This document shows positions 1 through 6,814 of a DNA stretch of 64,000 nt, piece after piece (the stretch's first letter is position 1; each line of letters opens with the position of its first letter). This DNA is from Plantactinospora alkalitolerans. Its GTDB lineage: Bacteria; Actinomycetota; Actinomycetes; Mycobacteriales; Micromonosporaceae. The translations under genes were made by a program, and so were the position numbers. The notes under the pieces are model-generated. The model saw only the letters and a program-made list of their open reading frames with translations, searched no databases and was not told where the DNA came from. The stretch is taken from positions 62,001 through 126,000 of the forward strand of contig NZ_JADPUN010000422.1 of the NCBI RefSeq assembly GCF_015690345.1. The letters run 5' to 3'.

Positions 1-261
1 ACCGAACCGCACCTGCACCTGGCCTACCTCGCGGTGCTGCCGCAGAGGCGCGGTCGGGGGATCGGCCGGGCCCTCCTGGCCGAGTTGCACCGCCGCGCCG
101 ACGAGGACGGTGTTCTCGCGCACGTCGACGTGCCGGACGTGCGCGCGATGGAATGGTTCAAGGCCCAGGGCTGGCAGGCCGGTGAGCCGTTCGACGTTCC
201 GGACGGCGGACCGCGCCTGTGGCCGATGACGCGCCCGCCCGCACCGGTGTCGGTGTCGTGA
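1..261 (+). CDS. GNAT-family N-acetyltransferase, C-terminal part (cut by window start)
   Basis: The frame is open from base 1 to a TGA at 259-261, so the start lies outside the window. The visible 86 residues contain RRGRGIGRALL, the acetyl-CoA pyrophosphate-binding loop of GNAT proteins (consensus R/Q-x-x-G-x-G/A), followed by an FKAQGW segment typical of the last GNAT strands. The family moves an acetyl group from acetyl-CoA to an amine; the substrate cannot be told. The next gene overlaps it by GTGA, so the two are probably translated together. Confidence 0.8.
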   Translation, partial: TEPHLHLAYLAVLPQRRGRGIGRALLAELHRRADEDGVLAHVDVPDVRAMEWFKAQGWQAGEPFDVPDGGPRLWPMTRPPAPVSVS

Positions 262-773
262 GCGGCCCGCGTCAGGCCCGCCGGGCGGATATCGCCGCCA
301 TCTGCCACTTCTTCGACATGCTGTCGACCAGCGCCAGCCTGCTCGGTCGGCGTGCGCCGTGGCCGTGGCCGTACCCGGCCCGTCGAATCATCCATGCGAT
401 CAGCACCGGTGCGCAGTACGTGCTGCGCGACGACAACGGCAGGATCCTCGCTGTTGCTCGGATCGCCGGAGGGCACTCGCTGTGGACTGACGGCGTCCCT
501 GCCGTGTACGTCTCGGACCTTGCGGCCCTGCCCGACCGTGGCCGCGACGTGGCGATGCTGCGGTACGTCCACGACCGGGCCAGGGCGGCGGGGTTGCCGG
601 TGCGGACCGACATCCCGGCGACCGATGACGCTCGGCATGACTGGTGGAAGCGGTTTGGCTATCAGTCGGTCGAGCCGGCCGGGCCGGACAAGATCATTCG
701 GACGCGTCGGTACGGGACATTGCAGACGGCGATGCTGCTGCAGGCCGACCCGCCCGAGCCCATCACCGAGTGA
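258..773 (+). CDS. GNAT-like acetyltransferase
   Basis: 171 residues from a GTG at 258 that overlaps the upstream TGA, the usual sign of translational coupling; an ATG at 219 in the same frame would overlap the neighbour by more. The fold pattern is GNAT-like: an N-terminal RQARRADIAAI helix, a central strand pair ending VSDLAALPDRGRD before a helix, and a WWKRFGY motif near residue 135, where GNAT proteins carry G-F/Y. The acetyl-CoA loop is less canonical than in the preceding gene. Substrate unknown. The pair may be tandem moron-type cargo ahead of the terminator at 1036. Confidence 0.65.
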   Translation: MSGPRQARRADIAAICHFFDMLSTSASLLGRRAPWPWPYPARRIIHAISTGAQYVLRDDNGRILAVARIAGGHSLWTDGVPAVYVSDLAALPDRGRDVAMLRYVHDRARAAGLPVRTDIPATDDARHDWWKRFGYQSVEPAGPDKIIRTRRYGTLQTAMLLQADPPEPITE

Positions 774-875
774 CGTTCCCGAATCGGCGCACCTCCCGAC
801 GGCGGCCTCGACGACGCCGTCCTCACGACTCGCGGCGGGTTGCCGCGTAGAGGAAGTCGACGAAAGGGGGCAGAG

Positions 876-1019
876 TTGTACATCCACAAGATCCCGACCA
901 GCGACGCCAAGACGACCGACTGTGGGGCGAGCGTCCAGGAGATCAAGACGCAGTCGCCCACCGAAGAGGTGACGACCAATCCGGCGAGCGTGACCTGCCC
1001 GGGTTGTAGGAAGAGGTAG
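876..1019 (+). CDS. Small cysteine-containing protein (47 aa)
   Basis: A short frame starting at TTG 876, six bases after AAAGGGGG, and ending at TAG 1017. It has one cysteine in TTDCGA and a TCPGC pair at the C-terminus followed by RKR, like half of a zinc ribbon. Third positions are mostly G or C, as in real genes here. It lies between the acetyltransferases and a strong terminator, so it is probably the last gene of that transcript. Function unknown. Confidence 0.55.
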   Translation: MYIHKIPTSDAKTTDCGASVQEIKTQSPTEEVTTNPASVTCPGCRKR

Positions 1020-1035
1020 TCCTGAGGCGCTGACG

Positions 1036-1086
1036 AAACGGCCCCACCGCCCGACGGTTCGCGTGCGTCGGGTGGTGGGGCCGTTT
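1036..1086. terminator. Strong two-sided stem-loop terminator
   Basis: AAACGGCCCCACC at 1036-1048 pairs perfectly with GGTGGGGCCGTTT at 1074-1086, and an inner CCCGAC/GTCGGG stem extends the hairpin. The A-run on one side and T-run on the other let it work in both directions. It closes the rightward acetyltransferase transcript. Confidence 0.85.
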
Positions 1087-1165
1087 CGCGTCAATGGGCG
1101 GTGTGTGCGGGGATTCCGGCGAGCCGGCGGTGTCTCCCGGGTGACCGCCGGTACGGTGCATCGGC

Positions 1166-1738
1166 ATGCATGCATACCGCGTCGGGGGTCTGTACAACGC
1201 TAGTCGGACCAGCTGGAACGAGGGCACCTACCTGCGGTTCACGGCCGCCGGCCCCGAGCTGATCTTGTTCTTCGCCCGCCCGAGCGCGAAGGAGATCGCA
1301 GACTTACGCCGGGGGGCTCCCTGGTTCGCCTGGATCGACAGCGAGCACGTCGGCCTGCTCGCCTTCAAGTTCGGGACCGCGATCCCATGGTCGGACGCCC
1401 CGTACCACCCGGGCCGCGAATCAGAGCCGGTCACCTTCGACCACCAGGGCGACAACCACCTGCTCCTGTTGGTGCTCCTCGTCGACGCCGACACCGGCAT
1501 CATCCGCGCGATGCGCCAAGTGACCTGGCCACCCGCGTTCGCGCAGCGGGTGGCCAGGTCCATACGGCGCATGAGCGCCACGCCGTACAGCGAGCGCGCG
1601 TTCGACCTGGCGCTCAACCAGCTGTACCGGCAGTGGCCCGGGACCGAGCAGCTGGTCGAGGAGCGTGCCGACATCACCTGTTACGGCGGCACCGACGAGG
1701 TGGCGCGCGGCACCGGACCGGACGCCGCGCCCGACTAA
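1166..1738 (+). CDS. Conserved hypothetical protein (190 aa)
   Basis: Starts at ATG 1166 without a clear ribosome binding site, so it may be leaderless or start elsewhere. It begins MHAYRVGGLYNASRTSW and continues with a beta-rich domain (TYLRFTAAGPELILFFARP, then FAWIDSEHVGLLAFKFG) and a helical C-terminus. Proteins beginning YRVGGLYNASRTSW are, from memory, common in actinobacteria, without assigned function. It stands alone after the terminator, and its TAA overlaps the stop of the convergent gene at 1735. Confidence 0.7.
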   Translation: MHAYRVGGLYNASRTSWNEGTYLRFTAAGPELILFFARPSAKEIADLRRGAPWFAWIDSEHVGLLAFKFGTAIPWSDAPYHPGRESEPVTFDHQGDNHLLLLVLLVDADTGIIRAMRQVTWPPAFAQRVARSIRRMSATPYSERAFDLALNQLYRQWPGTEQLVEERADITCYGGTDEVARGTGPDAAPD

Positions 1739-1995
1739 GGGCGTGAGTTCTTCGCTATCTGGATGGCGGCGGCGGCCAGCAGCTCCGCGGCGAACCGTTG
1801 ATTCTCGCCCTCCAGCTGCATGCCCCGGATCATTTCCAAACCGAGAAGCGCCCACGCCTCGGTTTCGCTCGGCTCGGTCGCCAGCAGCTCTCGGGCCCGC
1901 CTGACGGACAGGTCCGTCAGCGTCTTCTTGACGTGCTCGTACTGGCGGTCGGCATCCGCCAGCGCCTTGATCATCGAAGCGTCGTCGCCGGTCAT
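1735..1995 (-). CDS. Small helical hypothetical protein (86 aa)
   Basis: The frame is open to 2007, but GGAGG at 2000-2004 sits five bases before the ATG at 1995, so that start is preferred. The product is almost all helix and acidic-basic patterned (KALADADRQYEHVKKTL, RARELLATEPSETEAW, MQLEGENQRFAAELL), consistent with a small helical bundle. Its TAG overlaps the TAA of the convergent gene at 1738. Function unknown. Confidence 0.65.
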   Translation of the reverse strand: MTGDDASMIKALADADRQYEHVKKTLTDLSVRRARELLATEPSETEAWALLGLEMIRGMQLEGENQRFAAELLAAAAIQIAKNSRP

Positions 1996-2049
1996 CATTT
2001 CCTCCATGGTAGTTGCGGTCCACCGGCACGGTCGGCCGGTCGTCTAGGC

Positions 2050-2068
2050 TTGCCCGCCAGGCGGGCAA
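2050..2068. promoter_or_regulatory. 9-bp inverted repeat between divergent genes
   Basis: TTGCCCGCC at 2050-2058 and GGCGGGCAA at 2060-2068 are perfect complements around one base. They lie just downstream of a TAGGCT that resembles an actinobacterial -10 box (2045-2050) and just upstream of the GAGGGG ribosome site of the gene at 2085. This could be an operator or a leader hairpin; no good -35 box was found. Confidence 0.4.
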
Positions 2069-2084
2069 CGAGGGGCGGTGCGGG

Positions 2085-2960
2085 ATGGTGCAACCCGGAA
2101 CCAAGGTCATGATCTGCGACAAATGCCTGGTCATCTGCGTACCGGACCCGTCGGTGACGACTGGCCCGCCCCGACCCGGGCCCCCGCCCAAGATCCGCTG
2201 GATTCACCCACCGGAAGCCCGCGAGCGGTGGCCGCGGGGCGTCTGCGATGACCCGGTCGTGGAGACACAGCGGCGCGCCAAGGAGCCCGAGATCAAGCGG
2301 ATGCGCGGCTCCGCGACGAAACGCGAACCGTGGCTGATCCGGGGACAGCTCGCCGGCCTCGACGTGCCGCCCGGCGACCGGGTCGAGCTGGCCGCCGTCG
2401 GCTGGATCGAAGAAGACGGGCCGACGGTTCCGCCGCTGGCCTGGGGCTACTTGGCCAGCAGTGGACACTGGGGCCTCGGTGCGAGCCCGGTACCGCGACG
2501 GGTAGGCGGCGACGAGGTCGTCGGCGCAGAGGCCCGCGGCCTGTTCTGGGGGATGCGGTCCCTCTTTCCCCGCGAACGTAACCCCGTCACGGTGATCACT
2601 GACTTCCCCGAGGTCGCCGACATGGTCAACGCCTGGCGCGACGGCCGCACCGACGTCATGCCCGCGGGCTACATGACCCAGCATCCCGACAGTGGACGCC
2701 TGCCGAAGTTGGTGATCTTGTCCAGGTCGGTCGCCCAGTATCCGGAGCTGATCTTTGTCCGGCTCGTCGAGGACTACACCGACACCCGGTACGGCCGCGG
2801 CGCCAACACGCTGGCCCGGACCGCCTGGGACTGGTCGACCCGTCGCATCGACAGGGAGAAGGCCGCCGCCGACGCCCTGGCCGCCGCCGCCCGCCGGCTC
2901 GACGTGCCACCGGTGTTGCTCCCGCCGGAGCATGAGCAGCGACGCGCCGAGGTCGACTAG
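2085..2960 (+). CDS. RNase H-fold-like protein
   Basis: 291 residues from ATG 2085 preceded by GAGGGGCGG. An N-terminal ICDKC suggests half of a metal site. The middle has the order seen in RNase H folds: strands GYLASSGHWG, a helix with E and A spacing in VVGAEARGLFWGMRSL, a strand with aspartate VTVITDFPEVADMVNAW, and a late polar stretch VEDYTDTRYGRGANTLARTAWD. The four acidic positions are plausible but unproven. RNase H-type enzymes cut RNA in RNA-DNA hybrids or act as nucleases. It is alone on the plus strand, convergent with 2957. Confidence 0.5.
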   Translation: MVQPGTKVMICDKCLVICVPDPSVTTGPPRPGPPPKIRWIHPPEARERWPRGVCDDPVVETQRRAKEPEIKRMRGSATKREPWLIRGQLAGLDVPPGDRVELAAVGWIEEDGPTVPPLAWGYLASSGHWGLGASPVPRRVGGDEVVGAEARGLFWGMRSLFPRERNPVTVITDFPEVADMVNAWRDGRTDVMPAGYMTQHPDSGRLPKLVILSRSVAQYPELIFVRLVEDYTDTRYGRGANTLARTAWDWSTRRIDREKAAADALAAAARRLDVPPVLLPPEHEQRRAEVD

Positions 2961-3337
2961 CGCCCGCGCCAGCGCCGAATCTGGACGCCGACCGTCGGCC
3001 AGCCGACGAGCGTCCCGCAGATGACTGCCACCGGGACCGAGACGGGCGCGGTCAGGATTGCCAACGGAAGGACCGTGAACAGCCCGATCGCGATGAGGCC
3101 CAGGGTCAGGACCCGGTTTGTCCGCCGAGGCGGCAGCCGGTCGGCGGGGCCCCAAACCGGGCGCTGGGCGACCGGGCCGGGGTTGATCTGCGCCTGATAC
3201 GGCGGCTGCGGCCAGTACATGGGGTGCGACGGCGGCGGCGCCCAGTATGTCGGGTGCGGCGGCGCGGGCACCGGGGGAGCGGAGTACGGCAGCGCGGACA
3301 CCGGGTATGGGTACGTGGACATCGCTTGGTTGTACAT
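2957..3337 (-). CDS. Proline/tyrosine-rich membrane protein (126 aa)
   Basis: Starts at ATG 3337 after AGGAGGAG. The first 60 residues are a low-complexity Pro-Tyr-Ala stretch (PPVPAPPHPTYWAPPPSHP). Two hydrophobic segments follow (VLTLGLIAIGLFTVLPLAIL and VSVPVAVICGTLVGW) and the end is basic (RRWRGR). This layout fits a small cytoplasmic-membrane protein with a proline-rich cytosolic arm. It is the last gene of the leftward array; its stop overlaps that of the RNase H-like gene. Confidence 0.75.
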   Translation of the reverse strand: MYNQAMSTYPYPVSALPYSAPPVPAPPHPTYWAPPPSHPMYWPQPPYQAQINPGPVAQRPVWGPADRLPPRRTNRVLTLGLIAIGLFTVLPLAILTAPVSVPVAVICGTLVGWPTVGVQIRRWRGR

Positions 3338-3365
3338 GTCTCCTCCTCGGGTGGCTTGCGCGTCG

Positions 3366-3414
3366 GCAGCCACCGCCGCCCCCCGACCGGAAGCCGGGAC
3401 ACGACGGAAGCGGT
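3366..3414 (-). repeat. Intergenic hairpin element, family A
   Basis: ACCGC (3372-3376) and GCGGT (3410-3414) close the element around a short CCGG/CCGG stem. The upstream stop codon is 9 bases away. Confidence 0.6.
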
Positions 3415-3422
3415 CGAACCAC

Positions 3423-3974
3423 TCACCCGCGGGCGGCCTGACCTTCCGACAACGTCGGCTCGTGCTTGCCGGCCACCCGCCAGGTCCCGGACGGGTCGCG
3501 TCGAACGATGATGCCAGCGGTGGTGACGAAGCGGTCGCGGGCCGCATCCATGTCGATCTCCATTGAGCCGGCCAGGTCCAGCTCGATCGGGTTCGACGGG
3601 GCCATGACGACGTCCTGCCACGGGTTGCTGCCCCGGTACGCGTTGAGCGCGTCGACGAGCAGCGCCAGGACCTCGATCTCGTCGTACCGAACCTCAACAG
3701 CCCGCCACGCCTCGGCGAACAGCTCCGTCATCTCCTCCTCGTCGGGCAGCGCGACGTCGAGCGGGTGCTCGAACGCGGAGGTTTGCGGTTGCCACATCAC
3801 ACCCTCGGGCAGACGGTCGTCGACCTCGAACTGCAATTCGAGGAAAAGAGCCGCGGCGACCGTCCCTGCGTGCTCCGACCCGTAGTCAGCGCCGTTGATG
3901 TAGGCGTAGATGCTGTCCGACTGCTCGTCCTTGCCGAACCTGCTGCCGTAGGTGGTTGTTGTCGTCCAGGGCAT
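3423..3974 (-). CDS. Acidic hypothetical protein (183 aa)
   Basis: Starts at ATG 3974 preceded by AGGAGA; the longer in-frame extension to 4025 runs through the hairpin spacer and lacks a ribosome site. The product is acidic, with a helical centre rich in Glu (PDEEEMTELFAEAWRAVEVRYDEIEV) and a beta-type end that looks like a small domain with RRDPSGTWRVAGKH. No family recognised. It lies between two family A hairpin elements. Confidence 0.75.
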   Translation of the reverse strand: MPWTTTTTYGSRFGKDEQSDSIYAYINGADYGSEHAGTVAAALFLELQFEVDDRLPEGVMWQPQTSAFEHPLDVALPDEEEMTELFAEAWRAVEVRYDEIEVLALLVDALNAYRGSNPWQDVVMAPSNPIELDLAGSMEIDMDAARDRFVTTAGIIVRRDPSGTWRVAGKHEPTLSEGQAARG

Positions 3975-4007
3975 GTCGGTCTCCTGATCGTTTGTGTTCG
4001 AGTGGCT

Positions 4008-4066
4008 GCCGAACTCGGCTGCCACCGCCGCGACCCGACTCCCGGTCGGGACGCGGCGGAAGCGGT
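4008..4066 (-). repeat. Intergenic hairpin element, family A
   Basis: CCGCCGCG (4025-4032) pairs with CGCGGCGG (4052-4059), and CCCGAC (4034-4039) with GTCGGG (4045-4050), giving a 14-bp stem with one A-A mismatch and a five-base loop. Confidence 0.75.
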
Positions 4067-4071
4067 CGGGA

Positions 4072-4911
4072 TCAGTTCGTTCTGCCTTCCATGACTTGCG
4101 AAAGCAGCCCTAGAACCGCCTCGTCGGCGTCGGGGTCGAGCCCCCAGGACACGGTCGCGGAGTTCTGCCCGTGCATCCGCTGAGTGCGCCTTTTGTCCGC
4201 CAACAGGTGCTGCAACGCCACGGTGGCCCGGTCTCCGCAGGCCACGCAAATCGGCAAACCGCTCCCCGCCGTTTTGCGCTCGGCCTCCGTGAGCACCGAC
4301 AGCTGGACCTCCCATGCGGCCCCCGGGACAAGGTGTGCAGGGATGGCGTTCGGAAGCGTCGCCGCGAGGATTCGGATCTGGCCGCACGACACGCACAACC
4401 CGGTCTGGCCGCCCTTGAGCCGGGTCACCGTCTCGACCCAGAACCGGACTGCCTCCGGGGACTCGTGCAGCCAGATCCCGTCGATCCGCACCCCGACGAC
4501 GTTCCGTGCGTCGACCTCGTGCTCGGTTTCGATCCGGCCGTGGGTCTGAAGTAGGACAATGGCCGCGCCGAGGGCCGGATGACGATGCTCGCTGGCCAAC
4601 CACTGCCCCATCTGGTCCCAGAAAGCCTTGGTGCGGCTGGTTGCCTGCGCCTCGGAGGCTCCCACGCCGGCCTGGCCTAGCACGTAGGCGGCGTTGTCGA
4701 CGCAAAGCAACGGCATGGGCTTGGGGCCGGAGCGCCGCATCGTGGGCACGACACTCATTTCGCCCCAGGGCTCGATATCGATCCGCGGTGAGTTGTCGTT
4801 GGTGACGTATCGGATGTGCAGAGCCCAGTCGATCCGGCGCTCTCGGTAGCAGGGCGGCGGTAGCTCGGGGACGGTCGCCGCGTACCTGGTCAGCGAGGCG
4901 AAGATGTTCAT
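4072..4911 (-). CDS. Solitary Cas8c/Csd1-like protein (truncated)
   Basis: 279 residues from ATG 4911; the ribosome site is weak (GAGCGG). It resembles the N-terminal half of Cas8c (Csd1), the large subunit of type I-C CRISPR Cascade, which recognises target DNA. Matching landmarks in order are an N-terminal LPPPCYRERRIDWAL, then PLLCVDNAAYVLGQ near residue 70, a TGLCVSCGQ cysteine pair near 180, and LPICVACGDRATVALQHLLADKR near 235. Full-length Cas8c is usually 550-600 residues. No cas5, cas7, cas3 or spacer array is visible nearby. A solitary subunit could interfere with host Cascade; that is inference. An unrelated protein sharing the motifs is possible but less likely. Confidence 0.65.
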   Translation of the reverse strand: MNIFASLTRYAATVPELPPPCYRERRIDWALHIRYVTNDNSPRIDIEPWGEMSVVPTMRRSGPKPMPLLCVDNAAYVLGQAGVGASEAQATSRTKAFWDQMGQWLASEHRHPALGAAIVLLQTHGRIETEHEVDARNVVGVRIDGIWLHESPEAVRFWVETVTRLKGGQTGLCVSCGQIRILAATLPNAIPAHLVPGAAWEVQLSVLTEAERKTAGSGLPICVACGDRATVALQHLLADKRRTQRMHGQNSATVSWGLDPDADEAVLGLLSQVMEGRTN

Positions 4912-4951
4912 CGGCGCCCGCTCGTCGGGTAGCGAGGGCTGGCGATAGCCA

Positions 4952-5209
4952 TCAGACCAGCGCCGCCTCGTCGTCGGCCGACCAGATCGCGGCCGGCTCG
5001 CCGACGGTGTCCGCATCGGCACCGGTCCAGACCGCCACCCGCCAGTGCGGGCCCTCTGCCACCGTCTGGTTGCCGGCGACCCAGCGCGCGACATCTTCGG
5101 CAGTCTCACCTTCGATTTGCTTGACGTTTTCCGCCGGATGGAGGGCCTGCCAGATGGTCTCGTCGGCGTCGCTGGCCTGGATCTCCACAGTGAAAACGGT
5201 CGGTTCCAT
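4952..5209 (-). CDS. Small acidic hypothetical protein (85 aa)
   Basis: Starts at ATG 5209 after AGGAGA, which itself overlaps the end of the upstream regulator. The product is short and acidic with a Trp-rich second half (WQALHPAENVKQIEG, GPHWRVAVWTGADADT, IWSADDEAA). It resembles single-domain phage accessory proteins but matches no family known to me. Only 40 bp separate it from the Cas8c-like gene, with no hairpin element between them, so the regulator, this gene and the Cas8c-like gene may form one unit. Confidence 0.65.
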   Translation of the reverse strand: MEPTVFTVEIQASDADETIWQALHPAENVKQIEGETAEDVARWVAGNQTVAEGPHWRVAVWTGADADTVGEPAAIWSADDEAALV

Positions 5210-5219
5210 CTCGGGTCTC

Positions 5220-5516
5220 CTACTTCCCTCGGGTCGCCGTGCGGGCGACCAGTACACGTTGAGATGCCTCACGTCCCTGTGGCGTGAGGCTGACGTACTT
5301 GCGACGCGGCCGGGCTGTGCGCGAGTCGAGCGCTTCCCACTCCTCGCTGAGCCAACCGAGAGCCGCGAGCCGCTTGAAGATCAGGGTCACTACCCCGCTT
5401 GTCAGGCCGGTCTTCTCGGCCACAGCTCGTCCGTACAGTTGCTCGCCGTCCTCCTGGTCGACGAGGACTCGGAGGACGGCGAGCAGCTGCGGCGTGATGC
5501 GTTGCGGGGTCTCCAC
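5220..5516 (-). CDS. Winged-helix transcriptional regulator (PadR/MarR-like)
   Basis: 98 residues from GTG 5516. The pattern is that of a PadR/MarR-type winged helix: TPQLLAVLRVLVDQ, then LYGRAVAEKTGLTSGVVTLIFKRLAALGW (recognition helix), then the wing PRRKYVSLTPQGRE. It probably represses its own promoter and perhaps the two downstream genes, including the Cas8c-like one. There is no clear ribosome site and a TATAAC box lies 22 bases upstream, so the message may be leaderless or nearly so. Confidence 0.8.
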   Translation of the reverse strand: METPQRITPQLLAVLRVLVDQEDGEQLYGRAVAEKTGLTSGVVTLIFKRLAALGWLSEEWEALDSRTARPRRKYVSLTPQGREASQRVLVARTATRGK

Positions 5517-5521
5517 CCGGC

Positions 5522-5580
5522 TTATGCTAGCTACCTGTTATAAGAGTTAGTCCATTTGTGTCGCCTGATTGACAGTTAGT
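5522..5580 (-). promoter_or_regulatory. Possible promoter/operator of the winged-helix regulator
   Basis: Read on the minus strand, TATAAC is a good -10 box ahead of the GTG start. It lies inside an imperfect inverted repeat beginning TTAT and ending ATAA around GGTAGCTAGC (5522-5543). Two copies of AGTTAGT (5545-5551 and 5574-5580) flank the -35 side. No clear -35 hexamer was seen. Confidence 0.4.
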
Positions 5581-5582
5581 AG

Positions 5583-6152
5583 TCAGGCTGCCGGCCGCAG
5601 TCCGGTCAACGGCTTCAACCCGCGAACCTCGCCCAGCGTGGTGACCAGATCGACGCCCGTCACCTCCCCCTGCCGGTTCTCCGTGCACGCCTTCCGCTTG
5701 ACCACCGCCCGTTGCGCTTTGTACGAATCCACCGCGGGCCACGGGCCGTTGCCGACCGGAGCCTTCGTCGCGCTCCGGTCGAAGGTGACGAGGATGGCCG
5801 TCCCCGGCCTGACATCCGCGGCCGGGATCAGTTCGACCACGTCGCCGACCGGCCCCGACAACCGAGGCCGATGGTGGCGCCGTCCGGACCGGCGCACGTA
5901 GCTGGGCGACGAAGCGGCTCGATTGACCGCCTGAGGATCGAGTACCAGATCTGGCGTCAGGAAGAAGTTGGCGTTCGCCCCCTTCCACGCGGCAACGTTC
6001 CAGACGGCATCGGCCGGGTTCTGGTTGAGCGCGAAGTCCACCAGCAGGTCGTACAGGCCGTCGCCGTCCTCGCCGTGAACGTTTTTCCGCTCCCGTATGA
6101 TCCAGCCGCCCTTGGTGAGCGTTCGTAGCGCCACCGTGCAGGTAATCGTCAT
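5583..6152 (-). CDS. Hypothetical protein (189 aa)
   Basis: Starts at ATG 6152 after GGAGGTGG. The N-terminal half (ITCTVALRTLTKGGWIIRER, then ADAVWNVAAWKGANANFFLTPDLV) looks like a compact alpha-beta domain; the second half has a basic run YVRRSGRRHHRPRL and a beta-like tail. No family recognised. The TGA at 5583 lies within the regulatory stretch of the downstream winged-helix gene. Confidence 0.7.
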   Translation of the reverse strand: MTITCTVALRTLTKGGWIIRERKNVHGEDGDGLYDLLVDFALNQNPADAVWNVAAWKGANANFFLTPDLVLDPQAVNRAASSPSYVRRSGRRHHRPRLSGPVGDVVELIPAADVRPGTAILVTFDRSATKAPVGNGPWPAVDSYKAQRAVVKRKACTENRQGEVTGVDLVTTLGEVRGLKPLTGLRPAA

Positions 6153-6180
6153 AACCACCTCCAGTGCTTGTTGATTTTGT

Positions 6181-6241
6181 CCCGACATGCGGGCCACCGC
6201 ACGGCCCGGACGGTTTCTCCACCCGGGCCGCACGGAAGCGG
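6181..6241 (-). repeat. Intergenic hairpin element, family A, detached from a stop codon
   Basis: CCGC (6197-6200)/GCGG (6238-6241) enclose GGCCCGG (6203-6209)/CCGGGCC (6223-6229). Here 86 bp separate it from the next stop codon. That stretch has no gene and ends in a CGTACG repeat, perhaps the remnant of a lost gene. Confidence 0.6.
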
Positions 6242-6327
6242 CATGAATAGAACAGCTTGCATACTCTCAGCGGCCGGTCATCGATATGTAACCGACCGGG
6301 TGGGTCGACGCTCGGGTGATCGTACGA

Positions 6328-6741
6328 TTACCGTACGTCGGCCGGCTTGTCGGCGTCCGCCGCGATCAGCCGTACCTCCGCACCCCAGGCGAGGCCCCCG
6401 CGCCGCTCGACCCCGAAACCTTCCTCGCCGAACGCCGTCACGACCGCGTCGCCGATGTCCGGCGCGGCGAGCGGCCAGACGAACAGCAGCACCGCCACCG
6501 GCGTTTTGATCCCGCAGTGGACCAGCTCGTCGTCGATCCAGGTGGCGTCCGGGACGGACGTGCCCGCCCAACGGCCAGGCGTCCCCGCCATCGAAGCCGT
6601 CACCTCGTAGTCTTCGCGGTCCGGCGCCAGCCTGGCCCACCTGGCCGCCGTGTCGTACAGCACCGCGACCGGCGTGATGCCCACGGCCCGCAGTCGTCGG
6701 AATGCCGCCTCGAACCGCTCCCGCTGTGTCGGCGTCGACAT
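6328..6741 (-). CDS. Hypothetical protein, possibly DUF6891-like (137 aa)
   Basis: Starts at ATG 6741 after GGAAGGGGG. It opens with a helix RERFEAAFRRLRAVGIT and has a C-terminal half (PVAVLLFVWPLAAPDIGDAV then GFGVERRG) whose order recalls the actinobacterial DUF6891 family, though the match is by memory and weak. Beta-alpha composition suggests a soluble protein. Function unknown. Confidence 0.7.
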   Translation of the reverse strand: MSTPTQRERFEAAFRRLRAVGITPVAVLYDTAARWARLAPDREDYEVTASMAGTPGRWAGTSVPDATWIDDELVHCGIKTPVAVLLFVWPLAAPDIGDAVVTAFGEEGFGVERRGGLAWGAEVRLIAADADKPADVR

Positions 6742-6756
6742 GACGCCCCCTTCCCG

Positions 6757-6814
6757 CCGTCACCCTGACGGCCACCGCGAGCGCCGGCTGCCCGGCAGTC
6801 ACGGTGGCCGTCAG
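6757..6814 (-). repeat. Intergenic hairpin element, family A, with competing stems
   Basis: CTGACGGCCACCG (6765-6777) pairs perfectly over 13 bp with CGGTGGCCGTCAG (6802-6814), around GCCGG/CCGGC. CCGTCA (6757-6762) can instead pair with TGACGG (6766-6771), so two folds exclude each other. The upstream TGA lies inside the long stem. Confidence 0.8.

Noticed and set aside
1735-2007. The longer start at 2007
   Set aside because: The ribosome site GGAGG lies inside that extension and points to the ATG at 1995.
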